A stretch of 64,000 nucleotides of DNA from Microbispora sp. NBC_01189 (GCF_036010665.1 NZ_CP108581.1:4383501-4447500); one strand, 5' to 3'. Shown: positions 1 through 8,285, numbered from the stretch's first letter. Numbers and translations: made by a program. Notes: generated by a model from the letters alone, not told the origin.

Positions 1-85
1 GAGCGTCTTCCCCGACGACCGCGACCGCATCCAGATGTACGTACGCCGCCTGTCGGCCGAGCACGAGACGCCCCAGGGCAAGTGA
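1..85 (+). CDS. C-terminal end of an unidentified protein (partial)
   Basis: The frame starting at base 2 is open from the window edge and encodes 27 residues ending in ETPQGK before a TGA at 83-85. That stop overlaps the GTG start of the methyltransferase at 82 by four bases, so the two genes are almost certainly translationally coupled. In RiPP-type methyltransferase loci the gene in this position can be the peptide precursor or a regulator. The visible tail (VFPDDRDR followed by a YVRRLS stretch) is too short to identify and does not look like the Gly/Lys-rich precursor found before the paralogue at 8581. Confidence 0.6.
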   Translation, partial: SVFPDDRDRIQMYVRRLSAEHETPQGK

Positions 86-1185
86 CGAACAACGGGCGTC
101 TGATCGCACAGCTACAGGGCCTCGACTCGCGATGGGCGGACGCCATGCGGGCGGTGCCGCGTGACCTCTTCATCCCTGACCGGGCGTGGTGCTCTTCTGA
201 CGACGAGCCGGGCTATCTGATCGACCGGACCGCCGACCCGGACGGGTGGATGGACGCCGTCTACTCCAACACGGCCATCGTTACCCAGCTTGACGACGGG
301 ACGACCGACCTGAGCGCGGGAAGCGGAGACTACACCTCGTCATGCTCCATGCCCAGCATCGTCGCGGCGGGCCTGGACCTGCTCGACCCCTACGACGGTG
401 ACGAGGTCCTGGAGATCGGCACGGGAACCGGGTGGACGGCGGGCCTGCTGGCCCATCGCCTCGGCGACGGCAACGTCACCAGTGTCGAGATAGATCAGGC
501 CGTACTCGCCACAGCGACCGAGAGCCTCAAGAACGCCGGGCGTCTCCCCCGGCTCGTCCTGGGGGACGGGGCTACCGGGTGCCCGGATGGCAAGCCCTAT
601 GACCGCGTCCACGTCACCTGCGGCGTCGATGAGGTGCCCTATGCCTGGGTCGAGCAGACGCGTCCAGCGGGCCTGATTGTTTTCCCCTGGATGCCTCGGT
701 GGGAGGCCGGTCACCTGACCAGGCTGACCGTGACCGGGGACGGCACGGCTGTGGGGAGGTTCTACCGGGGCTGTTCCTTCATGATGCTGCGGTCGCAACG
801 ACGGCGCGTACCCGAGATGGCGGGCGACTACCGGGAGTCGTCGACCTACCTGGACCCCCGCCGGATCGTCCGCTCCTCGGTCGGTGCCGACGTTGCGGTC
901 GCGGGCATGATTCCCGACCTGAACGGCCGGCACACCGACGAGGACAACGGCGAGTTCCACCTCTGGCTGTGGTCGGACGACTCCGATGCTCAGGTGCACT
1001 ACTCGCCTGAGTACAAGCGCGTGGCCGTTCTCCAGAGGGGGCCGCGTGATCTCTGGGACGAACTTGAGTCCACATTCCTGCGGTGGGTCTCCTACGGCTC
1101 CCCAGGCCGTGACCGGTTCGGCCTGACCGTCACGCCGGAGGGCCAGCACGTCTGGCTCGACTCCCCGGCGAACGTGATCGGGTAG
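82..1185 (+). CDS. RiPP-type protein-aspartate O-methyltransferase (PIMT family), paralogue 1
   Basis: This 367-residue protein has a class I SAM-methyltransferase fold with motif I VLEIGTGTGWTAGLL at about residues 108-122, as in protein-L-isoaspartate methyltransferases. It is much longer than the housekeeping repair enzyme (about 210-220 aa). The extra C-terminal part ends in QRGPRDLWDELE, then GSPGRDRFGLTVTPEGQ, the kind of C-terminal extension characteristic of methyltransferases attached to lasso peptides, graspetides, lanthipeptides and imiditides. It is closely similar along its whole length to the protein at 8581-9711. The GTG start overlaps the preceding stop, so the partner gene is the one cut by the window edge. 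Inferred role: methylation of an Asp side chain of a peptide or protein partner, leading to aspartimide. The exact substrate is unknown. Confidence 0.8.
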   Translation: MTNNGRLIAQLQGLDSRWADAMRAVPRDLFIPDRAWCSSDDEPGYLIDRTADPDGWMDAVYSNTAIVTQLDDGTTDLSAGSGDYTSSCSMPSIVAAGLDLLDPYDGDEVLEIGTGTGWTAGLLAHRLGDGNVTSVEIDQAVLATATESLKNAGRLPRLVLGDGATGCPDGKPYDRVHVTCGVDEVPYAWVEQTRPAGLIVFPWMPRWEAGHLTRLTVTGDGTAVGRFYRGCSFMMLRSQRRRVPEMAGDYRESSTYLDPRRIVRSSVGADVAVAGMIPDLNGRHTDEDNGEFHLWLWSDDSDAQVHYSPEYKRVAVLQRGPRDLWDELESTFLRWVSYGSPGRDRFGLTVTPEGQHVWLDSPANVIG

Positions 1186-1254
1186 GCGGGCACAGCGGCA
1201 CCGCCGACGACGCCGCCACCTTCGCGCCGGCGGTGGGCGCTCTGATCAGGGAAC

Positions 1255-1305
1255 TTGAGCGATTGCTCAAATCGGCCTACTCTCACGTTTGAGCGACTGC
1301 TCAAA
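1255..1305 (+). promoter_or_regulatory. Promoter with two TetR-like operators
   Basis: TTGAGC (1255-1260) and TACTCT (1278-1283) are separated by exactly 17 bp, a good SigA-type promoter. TTGAGC is also the left arm of an inverted repeat TTGAGC-GATT-GCTCAA (1255-1270). A second copy, TTGAGC-GACT-GCTCAA, lies at 1289-1304, 34 bp further on, just after the likely transcription start. Two operators bracketing a promoter suggest tight repression of the 1322-2715 operon. The arm length and 4-bp spacer resemble TetR-family sites; the repressor is not identified here. Confidence 0.7.
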
Positions 1306-1321
1306 ACTGTGGAGGTGGCTT

Positions 1322-2041
1322 GTGGGTCGCTTCGTGTATGTCGAGTGCCTGGTCCGGGCGGACATGGGTGCTCTCTGGGAGCTGACGCAGGCTCCTGACC
1401 AGCATCAACGGTGGGATCTGCGGTTCACCGAGATCGACTACCTGCCGCGCGCCGACGGCGAGCCGCAGTGGTTCCGGTACGCCGTACGGCTGCTGCCGGG
1501 CCTTGTCATCACCGGTGCCGGCGTCACGGCCGGGGACCGCCTCGACCCCGATGACAGGACGTCCGCGCTGCGGTTCGCCTCGGCGCATCCGCTGTCGCCG
1601 ATCCGCTCGGGCTCCGGCTACTGGCGCTACGTCCAGACCCCCGACGGTGTCCGCTTCCTCACCCGGTACGGCTACCGCCCCGGCTGGGGCGGGGCTGTGG
1701 ACCTCGTCTTCCGACCGCTCATCGGCTGGGCGACGGCGTGGTCCTTCGACCGGCTCCGCCTCTGGCTGGAGACAGGAAGAACACCCGAGCGCTCCCTGTG
1801 GCAGGCCCTCGCCGGGGTGTGCGTACGCGTGCTCGTCACCGCCACGGCCACAGCCCTGGCCCCGCCCGCGGCCGCCGTACTGGTCGCGGCGCTCGCGGTC
1901 CTCCTGCCGCCGCTGCCCGGCACCCCCGCGGCCCGCCGCTGCCTGCGCCACCCAACCAGCCGCTCAACCAGCCGCTCAACCAGCCGCCCGCCCGACCGGC
2001 AGGCGGCGACAGCCCCGCTGCCGGAACTGGAGACCCGATGA
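1322..2041 (+). CDS. SRPBCC-like protein with C-terminal membrane segment
   Basis: This is a 239-residue protein. The GTG at 1322 was chosen because GGAGG sits at 1311-1315. The N-terminal ~150 residues (FVYVECLVRADMGALWELT, then QRWDLRFTEIDYLP) resemble the START/SRPBCC ligand-binding fold of polyketide-cyclase-like proteins. Residues ~155-210 are hydrophobic, with an Ala/Val/Leu-rich stretch that could be one or two membrane helices. The tail is Ser/Arg-rich and encoded by a 12-bp tandem repeat. The stop overlaps the next start (ATGA), so it forms an operon with the DUF4166 gene and is probably transcribed from the 1255 promoter. No catalytic function can be assigned. Confidence 0.7.
   Translation: MGRFVYVECLVRADMGALWELTQAPDQHQRWDLRFTEIDYLPRADGEPQWFRYAVRLLPGLVITGAGVTAGDRLDPDDRTSALRFASAHPLSPIRSGSGYWRYVQTPDGVRFLTRYGYRPGWGGAVDLVFRPLIGWATAWSFDRLRLWLETGRTPERSLWQALAGVCVRVLVTATATALAPPAAAVLVAALAVLLPPLPGTPAARRCLRHPTSRSTSRSTSRPPDRQAATAPLPELETR
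1953..1988 (+). repeat. 12-bp tandem repeat, three copies
   Basis: The unit CAACCAGCCGCT occurs three times head to tail; the last copy differs in its final base. It encodes the repeated TSRS part of the C-terminal tail of the SRPBCC-like protein. Confidence 0.9.
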
Positions 2042-2715
2042 CCTCGATCTTCGAACGTACCCTCGGCGCCGACTTCGCCCGCCTGCACCCGCAGTTACGC
2101 CGCCGCTTCGGCGTCAGCGTGACCGGCGGGCGGGCCTGCGTCGGCACCGGAGTGATGGACCACATCTGGCACGCCGCGTTCACCCGGCCGTTCCTGGCCC
2201 TGGGCACTTGGCGCAACATCCTGGTCCCCGAGAAGGGCCGGCGGGTGCCGTTCACCATCGAGAACTATCCGTACGTCGACTCCCACGGGCGTGAGACCGT
2301 CACGTTCGTCCGCACCTTCGACCTGCCCCGCCGTCGGCGGCGGTTCGACGCCACGATGGTGTACGACCACGAGCGGCGCGGCATCGTCGACTATCTCGGC
2401 TCGCACCAGCACCTGGCGGTCGATCTGGACATGGCGGTGGACGAGCACGGGGGCCTCGTCATCCGGTCCGGCGAGTTCCGCCTGCACGAGGGGCTCGTCT
2501 CCTGCCGCCTCCCCGGCGCCATGACCGGGACCGCCGTCGTCAGGGAGTCGTACGACGACGACGCCGGGCTGTTCCGGGTCGGCGTCACCGTCTCCAACGC
2601 GAAGCTCGGCCCGCTGTTCGGTTACTGGGGGGCGTTCCGGGCGCGCTACGTCGACGTCATCGAGCACGGCGTACCCGCCAGGGTCAAGCCGCGGCGCGAA
2701 GAGGCGCGCCATTGA
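2038..2715 (+). CDS. DUF4166 domain protein
   Basis: This is a 225-residue soluble protein starting MTSIFERTLGADFARLHP, typical of DUF4166 proteins. The family signature around IWHAAFTRPF and the central FVRTFDLPRRRRRFDATMV are present. The ATG overlaps the stop of the SRPBCC-like gene by four bases, indicating one transcript and coupled translation. DUF4166 domains occur alone or fused to saccharopine-dehydrogenase-like or SRPBCC proteins in actinomycetes; their biochemical role is unknown. Length and domain look complete. Confidence 0.8.
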   Translation: MTSIFERTLGADFARLHPQLRRRFGVSVTGGRACVGTGVMDHIWHAAFTRPFLALGTWRNILVPEKGRRVPFTIENYPYVDSHGRETVTFVRTFDLPRRRRRFDATMVYDHERRGIVDYLGSHQHLAVDLDMAVDEHGGLVIRSGEFRLHEGLVSCRLPGAMTGTAVVRESYDDDAGLFRVGVTVSNAKLGPLFGYWGAFRARYVDVIEHGVPARVKPRREEARH

Positions 2716-3021
2716 CGGCAGTCCGATCGCGGAAAAGTGCCGCAGCGTGCACCGGTCGCCGGAAATGAAAGCCAAGAAGGCCACAACGCGAAGTTAGGGG
2801 TATCCGTAAAATCTCTGAGCTGCGCTGCTGCCATCGTCTCCCTGAATGCTCTTGTCACGCTCCAAAACTGACGTTTGGATCTGAAGGGTGATCTTCTGCG
2901 GTGCGTCCGCAGAAGGCGGGTCCCGGATTTGTCACCCGTGTCGCCGCCTGTCTCGCCTCGGCCCGGACCTTTCGTAGTGGGCAGGTCAACGGCCTGCGCC
3001 GTCCTCAGAGGAGTCGTGACC
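2716..3021. other. Intergenic region, no gene seen
   Basis: These 306 bp separate the DUF4166 gene from the repeat protein. The stretch near 2765-2815 is relatively A-rich. I found no convincing promoter, hairpin or small gene. An AGAGGAG ribosome binding site at 3007-3013 serves the ATG at 3022. Confidence 0.5.
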
Positions 3022-4185
3022 ATGACCGCACTGACCTACACCGTCCTCACCGACCCGGCGCCCCTGGAGGCGTCGGCGGCGGGGCGGCAGTCCAAGTCAA
3101 TCGGGACGGTGCACCTGATCGTCACCAACACCGCCAGGAGGACGGACTGGTCCGCGATCGAGGTGAGGGTGCCCGTCGGCGACGGTGCCGGCGACCTCAG
3201 TCCGAATATCACGGAGATGAAAGGCACGTACACCGAGAACCAATGGGGAGGCCAGGCGAAAAACCGGAAAGTGAGCATCGAACGGCAGCAGGGAAGCAAC
3301 ATCTTCAAAGTCACCCCCCAGGCCGATGGCACAGCCTCCTTCGTACCCGGCGACCACATGGTGCTGACCCTGGAGAACTTCACCGTCGCGTCCACCCCGG
3401 GGCCGGCCGTGCTGACGGTGAGGGAGAAGACCGAAGACGACGACGGGGAGCACACCCGCTACACGTCGGTGGCACTGGTGAAGACCGCTCCGAAGGAGAT
3501 TCCCGCGCCGCGTGACTTCCGCCCGGACAAGTCGATGGTGGACACCGGAGAAAACCTCACACTGAGCTGGGAGGGCTCCGCCGACCTCACCTACGAGATC
3601 GTGTTTCCGGGCGGGCGGAAAACCGTTTCCGGTGGCACCTGGTCACCGCCCGCCCCGACGCGCGCCACCACCTACATCCTCGTCGCCACCGACCCCCAGA
3701 CCCAGAGGCGGCACTTCCTCACCACGACCGTTCAGGTGCGCCACCCCGTCCTCGAAACGCTCACCGCCACCGCCGGCGTCGACACACCCTGGGTCCAGGG
3801 GACGGAGAACGCGACCAAGGGGCGCATCACCTTCACCGGCACAGGGGCGCAAATCACCGGCAACTCCGGCGGGCAGGGAACCATCCAGGCCGACAAGGCC
3901 GATCTCAACGGCGTCAACACCGAGTGGGTCCAGGGGAGAAGCGCCGACGACGGATGGATCACCTTCCCGAAGGAAGGGCTCCACGTCCACCGGAAGGACG
4001 GTTCGAAACTGACACACCTGGTCGTCGGTTACGCGACCCTCGACATCGTGAAGACCAGAATCGTGCGGGGACTGAAAGACGACGACGGATGGATCAGCTT
4101 CCGCAGAGAAGGGCTCAACATCCACCGGGAGCGCGGAATGGACCGTGGAACCCTGTTCGCCGCCGACACCGATCTGACCAGATGA
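3022..4185 (+). CDS. Uncharacterised repeat protein with central Ig-like region
   Basis: This is a 387-residue protein without a signal peptide. ATG 3022 lies 8 nt after AGAGGAG; an in-frame GTG at 3016 is too close. The N-terminal ~165 residues (starting MTALTYTVLTDPAPLEAS) are beta-rich and speak of non-identical exposed surfaces. Residues ~170-245 look like an Ig-like or Big-type domain (GENLTLSWEGSADLTYEIVF). The C-terminal ~135 residues contain three degenerate copies of a ~43-residue repeat with a W-V-Q-G or R-G, then W/R-I-T/S-F, then G-hydrophobic pattern; DDGWITFPKEG and DDDGWISFRREG are the clearest. No enzyme motif was found. It stands alone, upstream of a TetR gene on the same strand. 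Confidence 0.65.
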   Translation: MTALTYTVLTDPAPLEASAAGRQSKSIGTVHLIVTNTARRTDWSAIEVRVPVGDGAGDLSPNITEMKGTYTENQWGGQAKNRKVSIERQQGSNIFKVTPQADGTASFVPGDHMVLTLENFTVASTPGPAVLTVREKTEDDDGEHTRYTSVALVKTAPKEIPAPRDFRPDKSMVDTGENLTLSWEGSADLTYEIVFPGGRKTVSGGTWSPPAPTRATTYILVATDPQTQRRHFLTTTVQVRHPVLETLTATAGVDTPWVQGTENATKGRITFTGTGAQITGNSGGQGTIQADKADLNGVNTEWVQGRSADDGWITFPKEGLHVHRKDGSKLTHLVVGYATLDIVKTRIVRGLKDDDGWISFRREGLNIHRERGMDRGTLFAADTDLTR

Positions 4186-4269
4186 CGGCAGACGGCGCGA
4201 CGTCCGGAACGGCGTACCCGCTACCGTGAAGCCGCGGCGCGCAAGAGGCACGCCGCTGAGGGAGTGACG

Positions 4270-4899
4270 ATGGGCGAAACCCGCACGAGGCTGCTCGAAG
4301 GAGCGCTGCGAACCCTGCGTACGCAGGGCATCGCGGGCGCCTCCGCGCGGGCCGTCGCCACCGCCGCCGGGGTCAACCAGGCGCTCGTCTTCTACCACTT
4401 CGGCACCGTCGACGAGCTCCTCGCCGCGGCCCTGCGGTACGGCTCGGAGCAGCGGGTGACGGCCTACCGCGAGCGGTTCGCGGCGGTGACCTCTCTGCGC
4501 GAACTGCTCGACCTGGGCCGCTCGCTGCACGCCGAGGAGCGCGAGGCGGGGAACCTCGCCGTGCTCGCCCAGATGCTCGCGGGCAGCCAGATGGACGGCA
4601 GGCTCGCCCCCGCCACCTCGGCCGGCCTCGGCATGTGGGTCACCGAGATCGAAGAAGTGCTCCAGAGGGTGCTGACCGGCACGCCGCTCGCCGAGTTCGT
4701 GGACGTCGCCGGGCTCGCCCGCGCCACCGCCGCCGCCTTCGTCGGCCTCGAACTGTACGACGGGGTCGACGAGGACGGCGCGAAGCGCGCGTTCGACAGC
4801 CTGGAGCAGCTCGCCGGCCTGGTCGCGGCGCTGGACGACATGGGCCCGCTGGTCCGCCGTACGGTCCGGGCCCGGCTCCGCAGGGCCAACTCCGGCTGA
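4270..4899 (+). CDS. TetR family transcriptional regulator
   Basis: This is a 209-residue regulator. The N-terminal HTH is typical of TetR: LLEGALRTLRTQGIAGASAR, then AVATAAGVNQALVFYHFGT at about residues 25-45. The remaining ~150 residues form the ligand-binding and dimerisation region. ATG 4270 is preferred over an in-frame GTG at 4264 because GGGAG lies at 4260-4264. It could be the repressor acting at the operators near 1255, but no copy of TTGAGC-N4-GCTCAA was found in its own upstream region, so that link is only a guess. The ligand is unknown. Confidence 0.85.
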   Translation: MGETRTRLLEGALRTLRTQGIAGASARAVATAAGVNQALVFYHFGTVDELLAAALRYGSEQRVTAYRERFAAVTSLRELLDLGRSLHAEEREAGNLAVLAQMLAGSQMDGRLAPATSAGLGMWVTEIEEVLQRVLTGTPLAEFVDVAGLARATAAAFVGLELYDGVDEDGAKRAFDSLEQLAGLVAALDDMGPLVRRTVRARLRRANSG

Positions 4900-4947
4900 C
4901 CGCTGGAACTTCCCCGGCTGATCGCGCCCCGCGATCGCCGAGAGGTG

Positions 4948-5514
4948 CTAGTGAACGCAGAGAGCGGACACGGTGACGTCGTAGATGTACCAGCTTCCGT
5001 CGGGAGCCGTGTACACGTAGGTCGCGCCGGTCGTCTGGTAGCCGGTGCAGTCGCCTCCCGCCGCGAGGATGGCGGCACGCGCCGCTGCCGCGCCGTTCTG
5101 CACGGCCGCCGAGTAGGTGCTCGCCTCACCGCGCGCCGTCGCGGTGCGCGGCACGGTGTACGAAGGCGGTGGCGGCGCGGGAGCGCAGAGGCCGGTCGCG
5201 GTCCCGTTGTACACGTAGCCGCCTCCGCTGGGCACGGTGTACGCGAGGGTGGCCGACGAGGTGACGTTCGTGCAGACCTCCCCGAGCTGGGCGGCCGTCT
5301 GGGTGAGGGCGGTACGCGCGCTCGCCTGGGCCGCCGCCGAAGCCGAGGCCTGCGTCTGGCCCCACGCGGAGCCGGTCGCCGTCCGCCAGGTGTCGGCGTG
5401 GGCCGCCGCCGGGCTGAGGCCGATCCCCGCGGCGACGAGCGCCACCAGCATCAGCAGTCGGCCGGCGAGCGAACCACGCCGGGATCTTCCGTACGGTTCA
5501 TCGTGCTGAGCCAT
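4948..5514 (-). CDS. Secreted protein with internally duplicated domain
   Basis: This 188-residue protein has a signal peptide: basic N-terminus, hydrophobic RLLMLVALVAAGIGL, probable cleavage after AHA near residue 40. The mature part consists of two similar ~65-residue units separated by a short Pro-rich linker (APAPPPPSY). Each unit has an Ala-rich predicted helix followed by a Cys, then a Thr/Tyr-rich beta segment (YTVPSGGGYVYNGTATGLC and YTAPDGSWYIYDVTVSALC) ending in Cys, so one disulfide per unit is likely. The A/S-rich helix and YxYxxT pattern are not a family I can name. It is transcribed convergently to the TetR gene at 4270. Confidence 0.7.
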   Translation of the reverse strand: MAQHDEPYGRSRRGSLAGRLLMLVALVAAGIGLSPAAAHADTWRTATGSAWGQTQASASAAAQASARTALTQTAAQLGEVCTNVTSSATLAYTVPSGGGYVYNGTATGLCAPAPPPPSYTVPRTATARGEASTYSAAVQNGAAAARAAILAAGGDCTGYQTTGATYVYTAPDGSWYIYDVTVSALCVH

Positions 5515-5701
5515 TCGCGCCTCCTATGAGCGCTTGGTGAACAGCGACAGTGCGGGAATCCGATCCCCGCTTACGGGCGCGATCTTGGGGCGCGAGATCA
5601 GCGTAGATTCGCCGTTTTCCGCTGACCATCCTTCGGCGGCGCAGGCCGGATGGGCGCGCTGGTGAGCGATCCCGGCCGCTGAAAGTTTCGTCGCGCGGCC
5701 C

Positions 5702-6412
5702 TCAGGTCGCGAGCGTGACCGTGAGCACGTCTCGGAACGCCGTCGGCTTACGGCCGAGCACCTCTCCGAGGGCGGGGCCGACCTCGGCGAACTCGCCCTG
5801 ACGGCTCGCCTCGTACATGCCGAGCAGGAACCGTGCCTGCCCCTCGGGGACGCCGCGCGACACCATGCCGGCGACCCACTCGTCGTCCGGGACGGTGACG
5901 CGGACGACCTCGCGCCCGGTCAGTTCGGAGGCGATGGCGGCGATGTCCGTGAGATCCAGCGCCTCGGGGCCGGTCAGCGGTGGTGTGACGTCGTCGAGCC
6001 GGCCCTCCTCGGTCAGCGCGACGGCGGCCGCCTCGGCGAGGTCGGCGTGGGCCGTCCAGGAGACCGGCCCGTCCTCGGGCGCGACGATCTCACCGCTCCG
6101 GAGACCCTGGCCGATGACCTGGACGATGGTGGCCGCGTAGAAGCCGTTGCGCAGCGCGGTGAACGGCATCCCTGACGCCCGCAGGTCCTGCTCCGTCTCC
6201 GCGTGGGACGGCATCGGGAGGAAGGGAGACGCCGGGTTCGCCCCCATGTGGCTGGTGTAGACGATCCGCCCGGCGCCCGCCGCCGTGGCGGCCTTGATCG
6301 CCGTACGGTGCGGGGCGGCGTCCGCCGGGCCGGAGACGATGAGCACCCGCGCCGCCCCCTCGAACGCGTACGCCAGGCTCGCCGGGTCGTCGAAGTCGCC
6401 CTGCCGGACGCG
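5702..6412 (-). pseudogene. NmrA-like NAD(P)-binding reductase lacking its N-terminus
   Basis: The readable part begins at VRQGDFDDPASL and runs to the normal C-terminus. It matches NmrA/SDR-type NAD(P)-dependent reductases: RIVYTSHMGA, then the FTALRNGFYAAT segment and a C-terminal GREVVRVTVPDDEW region. The first ~45 residues, including the GxxGxxG Rossmann loop that binds NAD(P), are missing. Beyond about 6,412 the frame is only the antisense of the truncated TetR gene. The protein is therefore expected to be inactive. Together with the TetR remnant this is the scar of a deletion that removed a divergent promoter and both gene starts. Confidence 0.8.
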
Positions 6413-6419
6413 CGCGAGT

Positions 6420-7046
6420 GGCGGCCGCGACGCCCTCTCGACCAGAGCGGTGGCCGCCGCGGCGGGCACCCAGGCTCCGACGATCTACCGCCTGTTCGGC
6501 GACAAGGAGGGCCTGCTCGACGCGGTCGCCGAGTTCGGCTTCACCTCGTATCTGCGGGACAAGAAGGCCCGTTCGCCCGCCGATGATCCGGTCGGGGAGC
6601 TGCGGGCCGGGTGGGACCTGCACGTCGGCTTCGGGCTGGCCAACCCCGCCCTGTTCTCGCTCATGTACGGCGATCCCCAGCCGGGGCGTCAGTCGCCCGC
6701 CTCAGTCGTCGCCTTCCGCATGCTGGGGGAGCGCATCCGCGACATCGCCGCCGCGGGCCGGTTGCAGGTCGGCGAGCGCCTGGCGGCGGACCTCGTGCAC
6801 TCCGCCTGCACCGGCGTCGTCTTCACGCTGCTCGCGATGCCGGAGGAACGGCGTGACATGCGCCTGTCCGAGGCGGCCCGAGACGCGGCGATAGCCGCCG
6901 TCACCACCGACGCCCCCGCTGTCGAGACTCCCGGGCCGGCAGCGGCGGCGATGGCGCTGCGCGCCACCCTGCCGGACGCCGCGGCCCTCACCGACGGTGA
7001 GCGTCACGTGCTCGGCGAATGGCTCGATCGCCTCGCCACCGGCTGA
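6420..7046 (+). pseudogene. TetR family regulator lacking its N-terminus
   Basis: The homology starts in the middle of the DNA-binding domain at GRDALSTRAVAAAAGTQAPT, then IYRLFGDKEGLLDAV, and continues through a normal-length ligand domain to 7046. About 20 N-terminal residues (helix 1) and the start codon are absent. Upstream in-frame codons are antisense to the truncated NmrA gene. The regulator and the reductase were probably a divergent pair in which the TetR controlled the reductase; a single deletion at ~6,415 would explain both losses. Confidence 0.8.
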
Positions 7047-7068
7047 GAGCCGCTGCGCCGAGCCGGGG

Positions 7069-7545
7069 TCATCCGATATGGGGTTGGCTGCGGTTCTGAA
7101 GGAAATGCGTGATCCGCAGCCGCTGCGTCTCATGCATGGGAAGTTGTGCTACCTCGTCCCGGGTGACCCAGCGAACTTCGGTTGACTCGTCGCTGACGGT
7201 GAGGGCGCCACCCGTACGGCGGGCGGTGAGGCAGACGTTGAACTGCCGGCGTACTTCGCCGTCGGTGTACGCGATGATGTGGCGGGCGTCCGTATACAAG
7301 CCGACGATGCCGGTGATCTCGATGTCGTAACCGGTCTCTTCCTTCACCTCCCGTACGGCGGTCTGCGGGACTGACTCCGTCAGGTCCATCCCGCCTCCGG
7401 GAAGCGCCCACAGGCCGTTGTCGGCCCGGCGCTGCATCAGAATGCGGCCCTTCTCATCACTGACCACAGCGGAGACGCCCACGACAAGGCTGTTCGGTTC
7501 GGGTGCCGCCGGGTCGTCGTAGTACTCGGTGCGAGCCACGATCAC
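7069..7545 (-). CDS. NUDIX hydrolase
   Basis: This is a 158-residue hydrolase with a complete Nudix box, GGMDLTESVPQTAVREVKEE followed by TGY, matching GX5EX7REUXEEXGU. It is expected to cleave a nucleoside diphosphate linked to another moiety, with Mg2+ bound by the box glutamates. The GTG start overlaps the stop of the upstream XRE-PLD gene (GTGA), so the two are co-transcribed and translationally coupled. The substrate cannot be inferred. The gene ends only 23 bp from the convergent TetR remnant. Confidence 0.85.
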   Translation of the reverse strand: MIVARTEYYDDPAAPEPNSLVVGVSAVVSDEKGRILMQRRADNGLWALPGGGMDLTESVPQTAVREVKEETGYDIEITGIVGLYTDARHIIAYTDGEVRRQFNVCLTARRTGGALTVSDESTEVRWVTRDEVAQLPMHETQRLRITHFLQNRSQPHIG

Positions 7546-8285
7546 TCTCCTGGACGCCGGGACTGCTCCCAGACGGCTTCGAAGCCGGCAGCGTACACGT
7601 CGTAGAGGCCGCCCTCTCCGGTCCGGCGGAGATGATAGACAGGGGCACCGTAGGCGTTCATGCCGAACACATGCGCGTTGACGATCATCTGGTCGTCTCC
7701 TCTGTAGAGGGAGTTGTACAGGGTCGTACCGTGCACGCGTACGTCGATGCCCGCGCGCTTCATGAGCGGCCGATAGTGCATGAGAGCGACGCGGCATCGG
7801 GCCTCGATGCCGTGGCCGTACTTTTCCTCCTGCCCGCGTGATCGGATGATGGGTGAGTCCGCGTCGCCCAGCATGATCCTTATTCGGCATCCTGCCTGGG
7901 CCTTTGTGGCGAGTAGCTCCGAAAAGTCGGGCCATGACTCGTGGATGAAGATTGCGGCATAGACAAGGATGCCGATCTCCTGCTCGGCTTGCTCGAACAT
8001 GGTGCGCCACAGGTCGAAGGGGGCGGTGGCGCGCGTCGGGTATGCGATCACCAGATCAGTCGTGCCTTGTCTTCTCCGGCGTCCTTGCTCGGTTTCGGGC
8101 CAAAGGTAGGCGAGGTCTTCCCGGAGCGCGAGAGCGGCTCTTTGGGCGATGGCCGGATGCGGAGTTCGTCCGATATTGACCCATCGTTCGACGGTCTTGG
8201 GATCGACGCCGATGAGCTCGGCCAGTTGCCTGCCCGTCATCCCCATGTTGAGCAGGGCCGTTCGTAAGCGCTCGTTCACCGCCAT
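7542..8285 (-). CDS. XRE-type HTH protein with PLD-like C-terminal domain
   Basis: This is a 247-residue protein. The N-terminal ~55 residues form an XRE-type helix-turn-helix (MTGRQLAELIGVDPKTVERW). From ~residue 80 on there is a phospholipase-D-like segment: DLVIAYPTRATAPFDLWRT, LVYAAIFIHESWPDF, GCRIRIMLGDAD and a late DDQMIVNAHVFGM. A canonical HxKxxxxD pair is not evident, so it may sense or bind rather than catalyse. Its operon partner is the NUDIX hydrolase. It is divergent from the imiditide-like precursor gene (8447), with a 161-bp shared intergenic region, and is a candidate regulator of it. The ATG at 8285 starts the HTH cleanly. Confidence 0.75.
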   Translation of the reverse strand: MAVNERLRTALLNMGMTGRQLAELIGVDPKTVERWVNIGRTPHPAIAQRAALALREDLAYLWPETEQGRRRRQGTTDLVIAYPTRATAPFDLWRTMFEQAEQEIGILVYAAIFIHESWPDFSELLATKAQAGCRIRIMLGDADSPIIRSRGQEEKYGHGIEARCRVALMHYRPLMKRAGIDVRVHGTTLYNSLYRGDDQMIVNAHVFGMNAYGAPVYHLRRTGEGGLYDVYAAGFEAVWEQSRRPGE

